NCBI RefSeq assembly: GCF_018413645.1
Contig: NZ_JAHCDA010000003.1
Span: forward strand, 236,969 to 300,968
Length of the DNA: 64,000 bases
DNA from: Roseococcus pinisoli
Lineage (GTDB): Bacteria; Pseudomonadota; Alphaproteobacteria; Acetobacterales; Acetobacteraceae
Direction of reading: 5' to 3'
In this document: positions 36,340 through 45,566 of the stretch, piece after piece
How positions within the stretch are numbered: position 1 is the first letter of the stretch
Layout of the letters: every line of letters begins with the position of its first letter
The notes under the pieces: generated by a model
Seen by the model: the letters and a program-made list of their open reading frames with translations, nothing else
What the model was told of the DNA's origin: nothing
The model's database searches: none
Program-made: the position numbers and the translations under genes

Positions 36340-36912
36340 ATGTCCGCTCCGCCCGACAACAAGACCCTCAAGACCGACCTGGTGCGCCGCATGGACGGCG
36401 CGCTGGAGACGCTGAAGAAGGAATTCACCGGCCTGCGCACCGGGCGGGCGAGCCCCTCGCTGCTCGAGCCGATCCGCGTCGAGGCCTATGGCAGCAACCA
36501 GCCGCTGAGCCAGGTCGCCAACGTCTCGGTCGGCGGGCCTTCGATGCTTCAGGTCCAGGTCTGGGACCGGTCCGTGGTCAAGGCCGTGGAGATCGCGATC
36601 CGCGATTCCGGCCTGGGCCTGAACCCGCAATCCGAAGGTCAGACCATTCGCGTCATGCTGCCGCCGCTGACCGAGCAGCGCCGCAACGAGCTGGCCAAGA
36701 CGGCGGCGAAGTATGCGGAGGGCGCCAAGGTGGCGATCCGCGGCGTCCGCCGGGACGGCATGGAGCAGATCCAGGGCTGGAAGAAGAAGTCCGAGATCGG
36801 CGAGGACGACGCCAAGCGCTGGTCCGACGAAGTCCAGAAGCTGACCGACGAATACGTGAAGAAGATCGACGTGTCCTTTGTTGAGAAGGAAAAGGACATC
36901 AAGACCGTCTGA
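36340..36912 (+). CDS. frr: Ribosome recycling factor
   Basis: Splits post-termination ribosomes with EF-G. The 190-residue protein contains GLRTGRASPSLLEPIRVEAYGS, LPPLTEQRRNELAK and the C-terminal KKSEIGEDDAKRWSDEVQKLTDEYV. Its stop overlaps the uppS start (TGATG), so uppS is translationally coupled. Confidence 0.98.
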   Translation: MSAPPDNKTLKTDLVRRMDGALETLKKEFTGLRTGRASPSLLEPIRVEAYGSNQPLSQVANVSVGGPSMLQVQVWDRSVVKAVEIAIRDSGLGLNPQSEGQTIRVMLPPLTEQRRNELAKTAAKYAEGAKVAIRGVRRDGMEQIQGWKKKSEIGEDDAKRWSDEVQKLTDEYVKKIDVSFVEKEKDIKTV

Positions 36913-37652
36913 TGTCCTCGCACCCTGCCTTGAAGGCGGGGGCGGGCGCGCCGCCGCCCCGCCACGTCGCTGTCATCATGGACGGCAATCGTCGCTGGGC
37001 GCAGGCGCGGGGGCTTCCCGTGGCCCTGGGCCATCGGGCGGGGGCGGATGCCGCCCGGCGCACGATCGAGGCCGCGATGAAGGCGGGCGTGTCCTGGCTG
37101 ACGCTCTTCGCTTTCTCCTCCGAGAATTGGGGGCGGCCGGCGGACGAGGTGCAGGAACTCACCACTCTTCTGCGGCACTACCTTCGGGCCGAGGTCGCCC
37201 AGCTGTCGCGCGAGGGCGTGCGGCTCCGCGTCATCGGGGACCGCGCCCGCTTCGGCGAGGATACCCTGAAGGCCATCGATGCGGCCGAGGAGCGCACCGC
37301 GGGCGGTGCCCGGCTGAACCTGACCGTCGCGCTTTCCTATGGGGCCCGGGCGGAGATTCTCTCCGCCGCTCGTGCCGCCGCGGTTGCCGCGGCCCGTGGC
37401 GAGCTCGATCCGGAGAAGCTGGACGAGGCGGCCTTCGCCTCCCGCCTTTTCACGGCCGGCATGCCCGACCCCGACCTCATCATCAGGACCTCGGGCGAGC
37501 AGCGCCTCTCGAATTTCCTGCTGTGGCAGGCGGCCTACGCCGAGCTGGTGTTCCTTCCGGGCCTCTGGCCGGATTTCGGCGCGACCGATTTCCAGGCCGC
37601 CCTGACGGATTATGCCGCGCGGGAGCGGCGTTTCGGCGCGCGTATCGGCTGA
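36912..37652 (+). CDS. uppS: Isoprenyl transferase (undecaprenyl diphosphate synthase)
   Basis: A cis-prenyltransferase that makes the C55 lipid carrier for peptidoglycan and glycan synthesis. HVAVIMDGNRRWAQARG carries the catalytic aspartate, and FAFSSENWGRP, LSYGARAEI and DLIIRTSGEQRLSNFLLWQ are family motifs. It is 246 residues and sits tightly between frr and cdsA. Confidence 0.97.
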   Translation: MSSHPALKAGAGAPPPRHVAVIMDGNRRWAQARGLPVALGHRAGADAARRTIEAAMKAGVSWLTLFAFSSENWGRPADEVQELTTLLRHYLRAEVAQLSREGVRLRVIGDRARFGEDTLKAIDAAEERTAGGARLNLTVALSYGARAEILSAARAAAVAAARGELDPEKLDEAAFASRLFTAGMPDPDLIIRTSGEQRLSNFLLWQAAYAELVFLPGLWPDFGATDFQAALTDYAARERRFGARIG

Positions 37653-38468
37653 ATGCGGGATTGGGGTGATCTGCCGAAGCGCGCGCTGACCGCAGCCGTG
37701 CTGGGGCCCGCAGCACTTCTTTGCGTCTGGTTCGGCGGATATGGCTGGGCGGCCCTGATGGCCCTCTGCATGACCGGCCTCTCCTGGGAATGGGCGAAGC
37801 TCTGCGGCGGCTCGACCGTGGCCTCGCCCGGCATTTTCGTGGCTCCCTCGGTCCTGGCGGCGCTGGCACTCGCGCTGCTGGGGCATCCGGCGGCCGGGCT
37901 CGGCCTCCTCGGCATCGGCGCGGTCGGGGCCTGGTATGCCGCATCCCGGAGCGTTGGTACGCGCCCGTTCTGGTGGGCTTTCGGTGTCCTTTATCTGGGC
38001 ATCGCGGGCGTCGCGCTCGTGGTCCTGCGGGGCGACGATCTCGTCGGCCGGGACAATGTCATCTTCCTGCTTCTCGTCGTTTGGGCCTCGGACATCTCCG
38101 CCTATATAGCCGGACGGAGTCTGGGCGGCCCGAAGCTCGCGCCGGCCATTTCTCCGAACAAGACGTGGTCGGGCTCGCTCGGCGGTCTGTTCGGCGCTTC
38201 CGCCGTGGGCCTGCTGGCCGCTATGGCGCTGGGCGGCGGCGGATCGGCAGGGCGGGTCATCCTCGTCTCCGCATTGCTCGGCATCGCCACGCAGGCGGGT
38301 GACTTGCTGGAAAGCTGGATTAAGCGGCGATTCGGCGTAAAGGACTCGTCCGGATTGATCCCGGGCCATGGCGGTCTTCTGGACCGGCTTGACGGTGTTA
38401 TCGCAGCGGCACCCCTTGCCGCGCTGATCGGCCTGGCCGTCGGGCACGGCGTTCATCTTTGGAGGTAG
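37653..38468 (+). CDS. cdsA: Phosphatidate cytidylyltransferase
   Basis: An inner-membrane enzyme making CDP-diacylglycerol for phospholipid synthesis. The 271-residue protein has about eight hydrophobic helices and the CDS signature near the C-terminus (RFGVKDSSGLIPGHGGLLDRLDG). ATG 37653 follows the uppS stop directly. The dxr ribosome binding site is embedded in its last codons. Confidence 0.95.
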   Translation: MRDWGDLPKRALTAAVLGPAALLCVWFGGYGWAALMALCMTGLSWEWAKLCGGSTVASPGIFVAPSVLAALALALLGHPAAGLGLLGIGAVGAWYAASRSVGTRPFWWAFGVLYLGIAGVALVVLRGDDLVGRDNVIFLLLVVWASDISAYIAGRSLGGPKLAPAISPNKTWSGSLGGLFGASAVGLLAAMALGGGGSAGRVILVSALLGIATQAGDLLESWIKRRFGVKDSSGLIPGHGGLLDRLDGVIAAAPLAALIGLAVGHGVHLWR

Positions 38469-38470
38469 GC

Positions 38471-39649
38471 TTGGCCGACTCGTCCCCCCGCAGCGTCACG
38501 GTCCTGGGCAGCACCGGCTCGGTCGGGCGCAGCACGCTTTCCCTTATTTCCGCGGCGCGGCCCGGCGAGTTCGCCGTCGAGGCGCTGGTGGCCGGCAAGG
38601 ACGCGAAGACCCTGGCCGCCCAGGCCAAGGCGCATGGCGCCCGGCTCGCGGTTGTGGCCGATGAGCGCGCCTATGCCGCCCTGAAGGACGAGCTGTCGGG
38701 TTCCGGCATCGAGGCGGCGGCGGGCGCGGATGCCGTGGTCGCCGCGGCCGCGCGCCCTGCCGACTGGACCATGGCGGCCATCGTCGGCGCGGCCGGCCTG
38801 CGGAGCACCCTGGCGGCCCTCGGCCGCGGCGGCACGCTGGCGCTGGCCAATAAGGAGAGCCTGGTCTGCGCGGGCCCCATCGTCATGGCGGCCGCCCGAA
38901 GCAGCGGGGCCACGCTGCTGCCGGCCGATTCCGAGCACAACGCCATTTTCCAGGCGCTGGACGCGCGCGATCCCTCGGTGATCGAGCAGATCATCCTGAC
39001 CGCCTCCGGCGGCCCCTTCCGCGAATGGACCCAGGCCCAGATGGCCAAGGCGACGCCGGAGCAGGCGGTCCGCCACCCGGTTTGGTCCATGGGCGCCAAG
39101 ATCAGCGTCGACAGCGCGACCATGTTCAATAAGGGCCTCGAGGTGATCGAGGCTGCGCGGCTCTTCCCCGTCCGGCTCGACCAGCTGTCGGTGCTGATCC
39201 ACCCCCAGTCGGCCGTGCACGGGCTCGTGCAGTATGCGGACGGCTCCCTCCTGGCGCAGCTGGGCACGCCGGACATGCGCACGCCCATCGCCAGCTGCCT
39301 CGCCTGGCCGAACCGTATGTCGGTCGATGTGGCCCGCTTGGATCTCGCGGCGCTGAGCCGCCTCGATTTCGAGGCGCCGGACGAGCAGCGCTTCCCCGCG
39401 CTTCGCCTCACCCGCGAGGCGCTGGAGGCCGAGGGCGGCGCGCCCTGCGTGCTCAATGCGGCGAACGAGATCGCCGTCGAGCTGTTCCTGACCCGCCGCC
39501 TGGGCTTCCTGGACATTGCCGTGGTGGTCGAGGAGACGCTGGCGATCCTGGGCACGCAGCCGGTCTCCGATCTCGCTTCCGTCCTGGCCCTCGATGAGGC
39601 CGCCCGCCGCGAGGCGTCGCGTATCGCCGCCCATCGCGTCGCGGCCTGA
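38471..39649 (+). CDS. dxr: 1-deoxy-D-xylulose 5-phosphate reductoisomerase
   Basis: The second step of the MEP isoprenoid pathway, NADPH-dependent. Motifs TVLGSTGSVGRSTLSL (cofactor), LALANKESLVCAG, LPADSEHNAIFQAL and HPQSAVHGLVQYADGS are diagnostic. The start is TTG 38471: GGAGGT lies four bases upstream inside the end of cdsA, and a longer TTG frame from 38459 would place that site inside the coding region. 392 residues, normal length. Confidence 0.96.
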   Translation: MADSSPRSVTVLGSTGSVGRSTLSLISAARPGEFAVEALVAGKDAKTLAAQAKAHGARLAVVADERAYAALKDELSGSGIEAAAGADAVVAAAARPADWTMAAIVGAAGLRSTLAALGRGGTLALANKESLVCAGPIVMAAARSSGATLLPADSEHNAIFQALDARDPSVIEQIILTASGGPFREWTQAQMAKATPEQAVRHPVWSMGAKISVDSATMFNKGLEVIEAARLFPVRLDQLSVLIHPQSAVHGLVQYADGSLLAQLGTPDMRTPIASCLAWPNRMSVDVARLDLAALSRLDFEAPDEQRFPALRLTREALEAEGGAPCVLNAANEIAVELFLTRRLGFLDIAVVVEETLAILGTQPVSDLASVLALDEAARREASRIAAHRVAA

Positions 39650-39661
39650 CGGAGTTCCATC

Positions 39662-40777
39662 ATGCTCGAATTCCTCCCCTCCGCCGTTCGCACCCTGCTG
39701 GCCTTCCTGGTCGTGCTGGGCGTCCTCGTCTTCTTCCATGAGCTCGGCCACTACCTCGCGGCGCGTTGGCGCAAGGTCCATGTGGACGCCTTCAGCATCG
39801 GCTTCGGCAAGCCGATCGCGACCTGGCACGACCGGCGCGGCACCGAGTGGCGAATCGCCTGGATCCCCCTCGGCGGCTACGTGAAGCTCCACGGCCAGGC
39901 GCCCATGGACGAGACGCCCGAGGCCGAGCGCGTCGTGGAACGCCCGGGCATGACCTTCCACAACAAGAGCGTGCTGGACCGCGCGATCGTCGTGGCGGCC
40001 GGTCCCATCGCCAACTTCCTCCTGGCGGCGCTTCTCTTCGCGCTGCTCTTCGCGACGAACGGCATCCCGACCGGTCTGACCTCGGTGGCGGCGGTGTCTC
40101 CCGGTTCCGCGGCCGAGACCGCGGGCATCTTGCCCGGCGACACGATCATTGCCCTGGACGGCAACCGCGTGACGCGGTTCGATCAGGTCCAGCACCACAT
40201 CCAGCCCCGGGCGGGCCAGCAGGTCGCCGTCCAGATCACACGCGAAGGGCGTGAGATGACCCTGCAGGTCGTCCCCGCCGTGCGCCCGGGGAGCGAGGCC
40301 CAGCCGATCGGTATCCTGGGCATCCAGGGTGGTCAGGCCACCTTCGAGCGCTTGAACCCCGCCTCGGCGCTCTGGGCCGGGACGGTCCAGACGGCCGAGG
40401 TCAGTTGGGCGACGCTGGCCGGCATCGGGGAGATGCTGACGGGCTCGCGCAGCGCGCAGGAGCTCGGCGGGCCGATCCGAATCGCCGAAGTCTCCGGCCA
40501 GGCCGCCACGCTGGGCATCGTCCCGCTCATCAATCTGATGGCGCTGCTCTCCGTCAGCCTCGCGCTGCTGAACCTCTTCCCGATTCCGCTGCTGGACGGT
40601 GGGCACCTGATGTTCTACGCGGCCGAGGCCATCCGGGGGCGGCCGCTGCCGCCCAAGGCTCTGGAATATGGCTTCCGGGCCGGCTTCGCGGTGCTTATCT
40701 GTCTGTTTTTGTTTGCGACCTGGAATGATGTGGCCCATGGCGGCATCGGGCGCTGGGTCGCCGGGCTCATCGGATGA
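39662..40777 (+). CDS. rseP: RIP metalloprotease RseP (site-2 protease)
   Basis: An inner-membrane zinc protease that cleaves anti-sigma factors and leftover signal peptides. The metal site VFFHELGHYLAAR (His26, Glu27, His30) and the late motif NLFPIPLLDGGHLMFYAAEA are intact. A single PDZ domain follows the second helix (SPGSAAETAGILPGDTIIALDG). The stop overlaps a possible bamA start (ATGA). Confidence 0.96.
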   Translation: MLEFLPSAVRTLLAFLVVLGVLVFFHELGHYLAARWRKVHVDAFSIGFGKPIATWHDRRGTEWRIAWIPLGGYVKLHGQAPMDETPEAERVVERPGMTFHNKSVLDRAIVVAAGPIANFLLAALLFALLFATNGIPTGLTSVAAVSPGSAAETAGILPGDTIIALDGNRVTRFDQVQHHIQPRAGQQVAVQITREGREMTLQVVPAVRPGSEAQPIGILGIQGGQATFERLNPASALWAGTVQTAEVSWATLAGIGEMLTGSRSAQELGGPIRIAEVSGQAATLGIVPLINLMALLSVSLALLNLFPIPLLDGGHLMFYAAEAIRGRPLPPKALEYGFRAGFAVLICLFLFATWNDVAHGGIGRWVAGLIG

Positions 40778-40788
40778 CGAGGCAGGAA

Positions 40789-43191
40789 ATGGCAGGGTGG
40801 CGGCAAGGCGGCGGCGCGGCTATGTTCCGGGCGGCTCCGGCTCGAAGCAAACATATGGGTCCTTCCTTGACGACAACGCTGCGCGCACTTTTGCTCACGA
40901 CCGCCGGTCTCGTGATGCTGTCGCCTGTCCCGGCCCTCTCGCAGGGCGGGCGGCCGGTTCAGGGCCGCGCGGCCGAGGCCCAGGGCGGTGTGCTCACCGC
41001 GGTCGAGATCCGTGGCAACCAGCGGATCGAGACGGACACGGTGCGCAGCTACATGCTGCTCCAGCCCGGCGACACCTACGACACCGATCGCGCCGATCGT
41101 TCGATTCGCAGCCTTTTCGCGACCGGATTGTTCCGTGACGTCCGAATCTCGCGCGACGGCTCGCGCCTCGTCGTCGACGTGTCGGAAAATCCGCTGGTCA
41201 ACCGCGTGGCCTTCGAGGGCAACCGCCGCGTTTCCGATGACGTGCTGCGCAACGAAGTGCAGCTTCGCCAGCGCTCGGTCTACACCTCGCAGCTCGTCCA
41301 GGCGGACCGGCAGCGCATCCTGGATCTCTATGCCCGGCGCGGCCGCTTCGCGGCGCGCGTGGAGCCGAAGCTGATCGAGCTCGACCAGAACCGGGTCGAC
41401 GTCGTCTTCGAGATCCAGGAGGGCGAGGCCGCGCTCGTCGCGCGGATCAATTTCGTCGGCAACCGGGCCTATAGCGACACGCGCCTGCGCGAGGTCGTGT
41501 CGACGAAGGAGCAGGCCTTCTACCGCTTCCTGTCCAACTCCGACACTTTCGACCCCGATCGCCTCAACTTCGACCGCGAGTTGCTGCGCCGCTATTATCT
41601 CCGCACGGGCTATCCCGATGTGCAGGTCGGCACCGCCACGGCGGAGCTGGCGCCCGATCGCAGCGGCTTCTTCCTGACCTATAATATCGACGAAGGTCAG
41701 CGCTACACCTTCGGCACGGTCGAGATCACCTCGGCCTTCCCGAATCTGGACACGTCGCAGCTTCGCCGCTTCCTCGAGATCGCGCCCGGCGAGTGGTACG
41801 ACGGCGATGCGGTGGAGCGGAGCGCCCAGGCGGTGGCCGATGCGGCCAACCTGCGCGGCTTCCCCTTCGTCGACGTCCAGCCGCGCATCACGCGGGACAC
41901 CGAGACCCGCAAGATCAACATCACCTTCGCGGTGAACGAGGCGCCCCGCGTCTTCGTCGAGCGCATCGACATCAACGGCAATACGCGCACGCAGGATCGG
42001 GTGATCCGCCGCGAGTTCCGTCTCGCGGAAGGCGATGCCTTCAACGCGGCGCAGGTTCGCCGCTCGCGCGAGCGCATCCGCAACCTGGGCTATTTCAGCG
42101 ACGTCCAGATCACCAATTCGCCGGGCTCCGCACCTGACCGGACAATCCTGAACACGCAGATCTCCGAGCGTGCGACGGGTGAGGTCAGCGTCGGCGGTGG
42201 CTACTCGACCGACGCCGGCTTCCTGGCCGATTTCGGCCTTCGCGAGCGCAACCTCTCGGGCACGGGCCTCGATGCGCGCCTGAACACCACGATCGCGCAG
42301 CGCCGCAGCCAGGTCGACATCTCGCTGACCGAGCCGGCCTTCCTGGACCGTAACCTCGCGGTTGGTGCCGACCTCTTCTACATTCAGCGCAACCTGCTCA
42401 CCGTTTCGCAGTACAGCGAGCGCCGGGCCGGCTTCGCGCTTCGCGCCGGCTACGAGTTCAACGAGCGGCTGCGGCAGTCCTGGTCGTACAGCCTCGTCAA
42501 TCGTGACATCTACGACATCCAGCCCGGGGCCTCGCGCTTCGTTCTGGAGCAGCGCGGCAGCACGGTCCTCAGCCAGATCAGCCAGACGCTCGCCTACGAC
42601 ACCCGCGACAACCTGATCGAGCCGCGGCGCGGCTACCTGCTGCGCCTGGGTACCGACTTCGCGGGTCTGGGCGGCGACGTGGCCTATGTGCGCGCCCGCC
42701 TCGACGGCGCGCTGTTCCTGCCCTTCGAGCGCGTCTTCGGAAATCCGGACTACGTGCTGACCTTCTTCGGCAGCGTGGGCATGCTGCACTCCTATGGCGG
42801 CAAGCCCGACCGCATCGTCGACCGCTTCTTCCTGGGCGGCGAGAACCTGCGAGGCTTCGCCCTCGCGGGTGCCGGTCCGCGCGACCTTGCGACGCGCGAC
42901 GCCCTCGGCGGCCGCCTGATGTGGACGCAGACCACCGAGATGCGCTTCCCGCTGCCCGTGCCGTCCGAGATCGGGCTGGTCGGCCGTGCCTTCGTGGACG
43001 TTGGCGCGCTGTGGGACACGGTGTCGGGTACCGGCATCGGCGACACCTCCGCGCCGCGCGTCGGCGCGGGCGTCGGTATCTCCTGGCGGAGCCCGTTCGG
43101 CCTCATCAACCTCGACGTGGCCCGGGCTGTCGCGAAGCAGCGCTATGACGAGACGCAGGTTTTCCGCTTCGGCTTTGGTACGCGCTTCTGA
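40789..43191 (+). CDS. bamA: Outer membrane protein assembly factor BamA
   Basis: The central Omp85 subunit of the BAM complex. After a signal peptide (ALLLTTAGLVMLSPVPALSQ) come five POTRA domains and a C-terminal 16-stranded barrel with the L6-loop motif GGENLRGF and the terminal aromatic signal FRFGFGTRF. ATG 40789 has GAGG six bases upstream; ATG 40774 (overlapping the rseP stop) and ATG 40855 (shortest signal peptide) are alternatives. It sits between rseP and ompH, the usual order. Confidence 0.96.
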   Translation: MAGWRQGGGAAMFRAAPARSKHMGPSLTTTLRALLLTTAGLVMLSPVPALSQGGRPVQGRAAEAQGGVLTAVEIRGNQRIETDTVRSYMLLQPGDTYDTDRADRSIRSLFATGLFRDVRISRDGSRLVVDVSENPLVNRVAFEGNRRVSDDVLRNEVQLRQRSVYTSQLVQADRQRILDLYARRGRFAARVEPKLIELDQNRVDVVFEIQEGEAALVARINFVGNRAYSDTRLREVVSTKEQAFYRFLSNSDTFDPDRLNFDRELLRRYYLRTGYPDVQVGTATAELAPDRSGFFLTYNIDEGQRYTFGTVEITSAFPNLDTSQLRRFLEIAPGEWYDGDAVERSAQAVADAANLRGFPFVDVQPRITRDTETRKINITFAVNEAPRVFVERIDINGNTRTQDRVIRREFRLAEGDAFNAAQVRRSRERIRNLGYFSDVQITNSPGSAPDRTILNTQISERATGEVSVGGGYSTDAGFLADFGLRERNLSGTGLDARLNTTIAQRRSQVDISLTEPAFLDRNLAVGADLFYIQRNLLTVSQYSERRAGFALRAGYEFNERLRQSWSYSLVNRDIYDIQPGASRFVLEQRGSTVLSQISQTLAYDTRDNLIEPRRGYLLRLGTDFAGLGGDVAYVRARLDGALFLPFERVFGNPDYVLTFFGSVGMLHSYGGKPDRIVDRFFLGGENLRGFALAGAGPRDLATRDALGGRLMWTQTTEMRFPLPVPSEIGLVGRAFVDVGALWDTVSGTGIGDTSAPRVGAGVGISWRSPFGLINLDVARAVAKQRYDETQVFRFGFGTRF

Positions 43192-43213
43192 GCGCTGAGA
43201 CAGGTAGATGCCA

Positions 43214-44023
43214 ATGACAACGTTCCGACTTTCGATGGCCCTGCTGCTCGGGCTGGCGCCGACTGTGGCTTTCGCCCAGCAGCGCCAGGGGCAGGAGTGG
43301 TTCGTGCCTGGCCAGAACCAGGGTGCGGCCGGCCAGCGCCCCGCCCAGGCCCAGCCGCAGCGGCCGGCGGCTCAGCCGCAGCAGCCCGCCGCCCGCCCCG
43401 GGCCGACCGCAGCCCGTCCGCCGGCGCTGCCGGCCGGTACGCCGCCGCCCCCGGCCGTGATCGGCATCGTGGACATTCCCGAGATTCAGCGCCTGTCGAC
43501 GGCGTTCAACCAGGTCCGCGAAGAGATCGAGCGGCGCCGGACCCGCCTGAACGACGATCTGCAGCGTGAGCAGAACGGCTGGCGCGATGCGCAGCAGGCC
43601 CTCGCCACGCAGCGAGCCCAGATGAATCCGGAGCAGATCCGCGCCCGTGAGCGTGAGCTGCAGGACCGGATCACCGACAGCCAGCGCATCTTCCGCAACC
43701 GCAGCCAGGCCATCGAGCAGGCCGCGCAGCAGTCCCTCATGCAGATCGAGGAAGCGCTGGGCGGCGTGGTCCGGCAGGTGGCGAACAGCCGCACGGTCAA
43801 CATCGTGGTGCCGCGCCCGCTCGTCATCATGAACGAGCCCGCCTTCGACCTGACGGAAGAGGTGGCCCAGCAGTTCAACCGGACGCTCCGGCAGGTGACG
43901 ATTCCGCCGGAGAGCGATGGCTCGCAGCCGCCGACGCCGCCTGCTGGCGCCCAGGCTCCTGCCGCTGCCCCGGCCGCTCCTGCTCGCCCGGCTCCCGCCG
44001 CGCAGCCGCCGGCTCGCCGCTAA
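43214..44023 (+). CDS. OmpH/Skp-family periplasmic chaperone with low-complexity arms
   Basis: A signal peptide (SMALLLGLAPTVAFAQ) is followed by a Gln/Pro/Ala-rich stretch (residues 25-80), then the OmpH core: the beta segment VIGIVDIPEIQRLS, a long coiled coil (REEIERRRTRLNDDLQREQNGWRDAQQ) and VVRQVANSRTVNIVVPRPLV. A second Pro/Ala-rich tail closes the protein. At about 269 residues it is much longer than Skp (about 160) because of these arms. It holds unfolded outer-membrane proteins for BamA. ATG 43214 is better spaced from AGGT than ATG 43208. Confidence 0.88.
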   Translation: MTTFRLSMALLLGLAPTVAFAQQRQGQEWFVPGQNQGAAGQRPAQAQPQRPAAQPQQPAARPGPTAARPPALPAGTPPPPAVIGIVDIPEIQRLSTAFNQVREEIERRRTRLNDDLQREQNGWRDAQQALATQRAQMNPEQIRARERELQDRITDSQRIFRNRSQAIEQAAQQSLMQIEEALGGVVRQVANSRTVNIVVPRPLVIMNEPAFDLTEEVAQQFNRTLRQVTIPPESDGSQPPTPPAGAQAPAAAPAAPARPAPAAQPPARR

Positions 44024-44046
44024 CCCGGAAATGGGGGGCGTTGCGC

Positions 44047-45090
44047 ATGCCGGCTGACGCCCGCTTTTTCAGGGACGCAGGCCCTCAGACGCTGGCCGCT
44101 ATTGCTTCAGCGGCCAGCGGCGTCTTCCAGGGAGATCCGGACCGGAGGTTTTCCGCCGTCGCTTCTCTTGAGGCGGCGGATAGGGGCGACGTCAGCTTCT
44201 GCGAAAAGCCGCGCTATGTCGCCGCCCTGGCGGCGACGCGCGCGGGTGCCGTCCTGGTGCCGGAGGCCCTGGCGGGCCATGTGCCGGAAGGCTGCGTCGC
44301 GATCATCTGCGAGGCGCCGGCCACCGCCTTCGGCAAGGTCGCAGCCCTGTTCCATCCGCGCCCCGGGCCGCAGCCCGGCATCCATCCGACGGCCGTCGTC
44401 GCCGACGACGCGGTGATCGGCGCGGGGACCGAGATTGGGCCCATGGCCGTGATCGGTGCGGGCGCCCGCATCGGGGAGGGCTGCCTGATCGGCCCGCTCG
44501 TGACGGTCGGCGCCGGCGTGGTGCTCGGGAAGGGCTGCGTGCTGCACAGCCACGCCTCCATCTCCCATGCCATCTGCGCGGACGGGGTCGTCCTGCATCC
44601 AGGCGCGAGGGTGGGGCAGGAGGGCTTCGGCTTCACGGTGACCCGGGACGGCCGGTTCGAGACGGCACCCCAGCTCGGCCTGGTCGAGATCGGCCAGGGC
44701 GTGGAAATCGGGGCGAATAGCTGCGTGGACCGCGGGGCTCTGGCCAATACCGTCCTGGGCGAGGGTAGCCGGATCGATAATCTGGTCCAGGTCGGGCATA
44801 ACGTCCGCATGGGTCGGGGTTGCATTCTTGTGGCCCAGGTCGGGGTTTCCGGATCGACCGTGATGGGCGATTACGTCAGCGCGGGCGGCCAGGCGGGATT
44901 CGCCGGGCATCTTTCGATTGGCAATCGGGCCCGTATCGGCGCACAGACAGGCGTCATCGCCGATCTGCCGGCCGGCTCCGAGGTGTTCGGAACGCCGGCA
45001 CAACCCCTTCGCGAGGCCTTTAGGTCCTTGCAAGTTTTGAGACGCCTGACAGCGGAATCGCGGCAAGTGAAGAGACGAGAAGCGGAGTGA
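44047..45090 (+). CDS. lpxD: UDP-3-O-(3-hydroxyacyl)glucosamine N-acyltransferase
   Basis: Third step of lipid A synthesis. The N-terminal uridine-binding domain is followed by a left-handed beta-helix with hexapeptide repeats (IGAGTEIGPMAVIGAGARIG) and the GFGF-type motif GQEGFGFTV, then NSCVDRGALANTVLGEG and LVQVGHNVRMG with the catalytic histidine. ATG 44047 with a G-run eight bases upstream is preferred over TTG 44041. Its stop overlaps a possible GTG of fabZ. Confidence 0.96.
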   Translation: MPADARFFRDAGPQTLAAIASAASGVFQGDPDRRFSAVASLEAADRGDVSFCEKPRYVAALAATRAGAVLVPEALAGHVPEGCVAIICEAPATAFGKVAALFHPRPGPQPGIHPTAVVADDAVIGAGTEIGPMAVIGAGARIGEGCLIGPLVTVGAGVVLGKGCVLHSHASISHAICADGVVLHPGARVGQEGFGFTVTRDGRFETAPQLGLVEIGQGVEIGANSCVDRGALANTVLGEGSRIDNLVQVGHNVRMGRGCILVAQVGVSGSTVMGDYVSAGGQAGFAGHLSIGNRARIGAQTGVIADLPAGSEVFGTPAQPLREAFRSLQVLRRLTAESRQVKRREAE

Positions 45091-45095
45091 AAGCC

Positions 45096-45566
45096 ATGGA
45101 TCAGGCGGCACCCCCCAATACGACGATCGAGACCTACGGCATCGCCCAGATCATGGCGGCGATTCCGCATCGCTACCCGTTCCTGCTGATCGACCGGGTC
45201 GTCGATCTCGTGCTTGGCGAGTCGGCGATCGGCGTGAAGAACGTCACGATCAATGAGTTCTTCTTTCAGGGACATTTCCCGACGGAGCCGGTGATGCCCG
45301 GCGTGCTCATCGTCGAGAGCATGGCGCAGACCGCGGCGGTGCTGGTGGTGGCGACGCTCGGCGAGAACGCGCAGGGCAAGCTCGTCTATTTCATGTCGGT
45401 CGACAATGCGAAGTTCCGGCGCCCTGTCGTGCCGGGCGACCAGATCCGCGTGCACGTCACGAAGGTGCAGCGGCGCATGAACGTCTGGAAGTTCTCCGCT
45501 CAGGCCAAGGTGGATGACGTTGTCGTCGCCGAGGCCACCTATGCGGCCATGATCAGGGACCGGTGA
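45096..45566 (+). CDS. fabZ: 3-hydroxyacyl-[ACP] dehydratase FabZ
   Basis: A hot-dog fold dehydratase of fatty acid synthesis that also balances 3-hydroxyacyl-ACP use by LpxA/LpxD. HRYPFLLIDRV, the catalytic His in FFQGHFPTEPVMPG and the Glu in VESMAQTAAV are present. ATG 45096 has GGAG eight bases upstream; GTG 45087, overlapping the lpxD stop, is an alternative. It is 156 residues. Confidence 0.96.
   Translation: MDQAAPPNTTIETYGIAQIMAAIPHRYPFLLIDRVVDLVLGESAIGVKNVTINEFFFQGHFPTEPVMPGVLIVESMAQTAAVLVVATLGENAQGKLVYFMSVDNAKFRRPVVPGDQIRVHVTKVQRRMNVWKFSAQAKVDDVVVAEATYAAMIRDR

Noticed and set aside
36639-42789. Three long minus-strand frames (36639-38456, 38453-40738, 40615-42789)
   Set aside because: All are antisense to frr-uppS-cdsA, dxr-rseP and bamA, with shadow-type composition.
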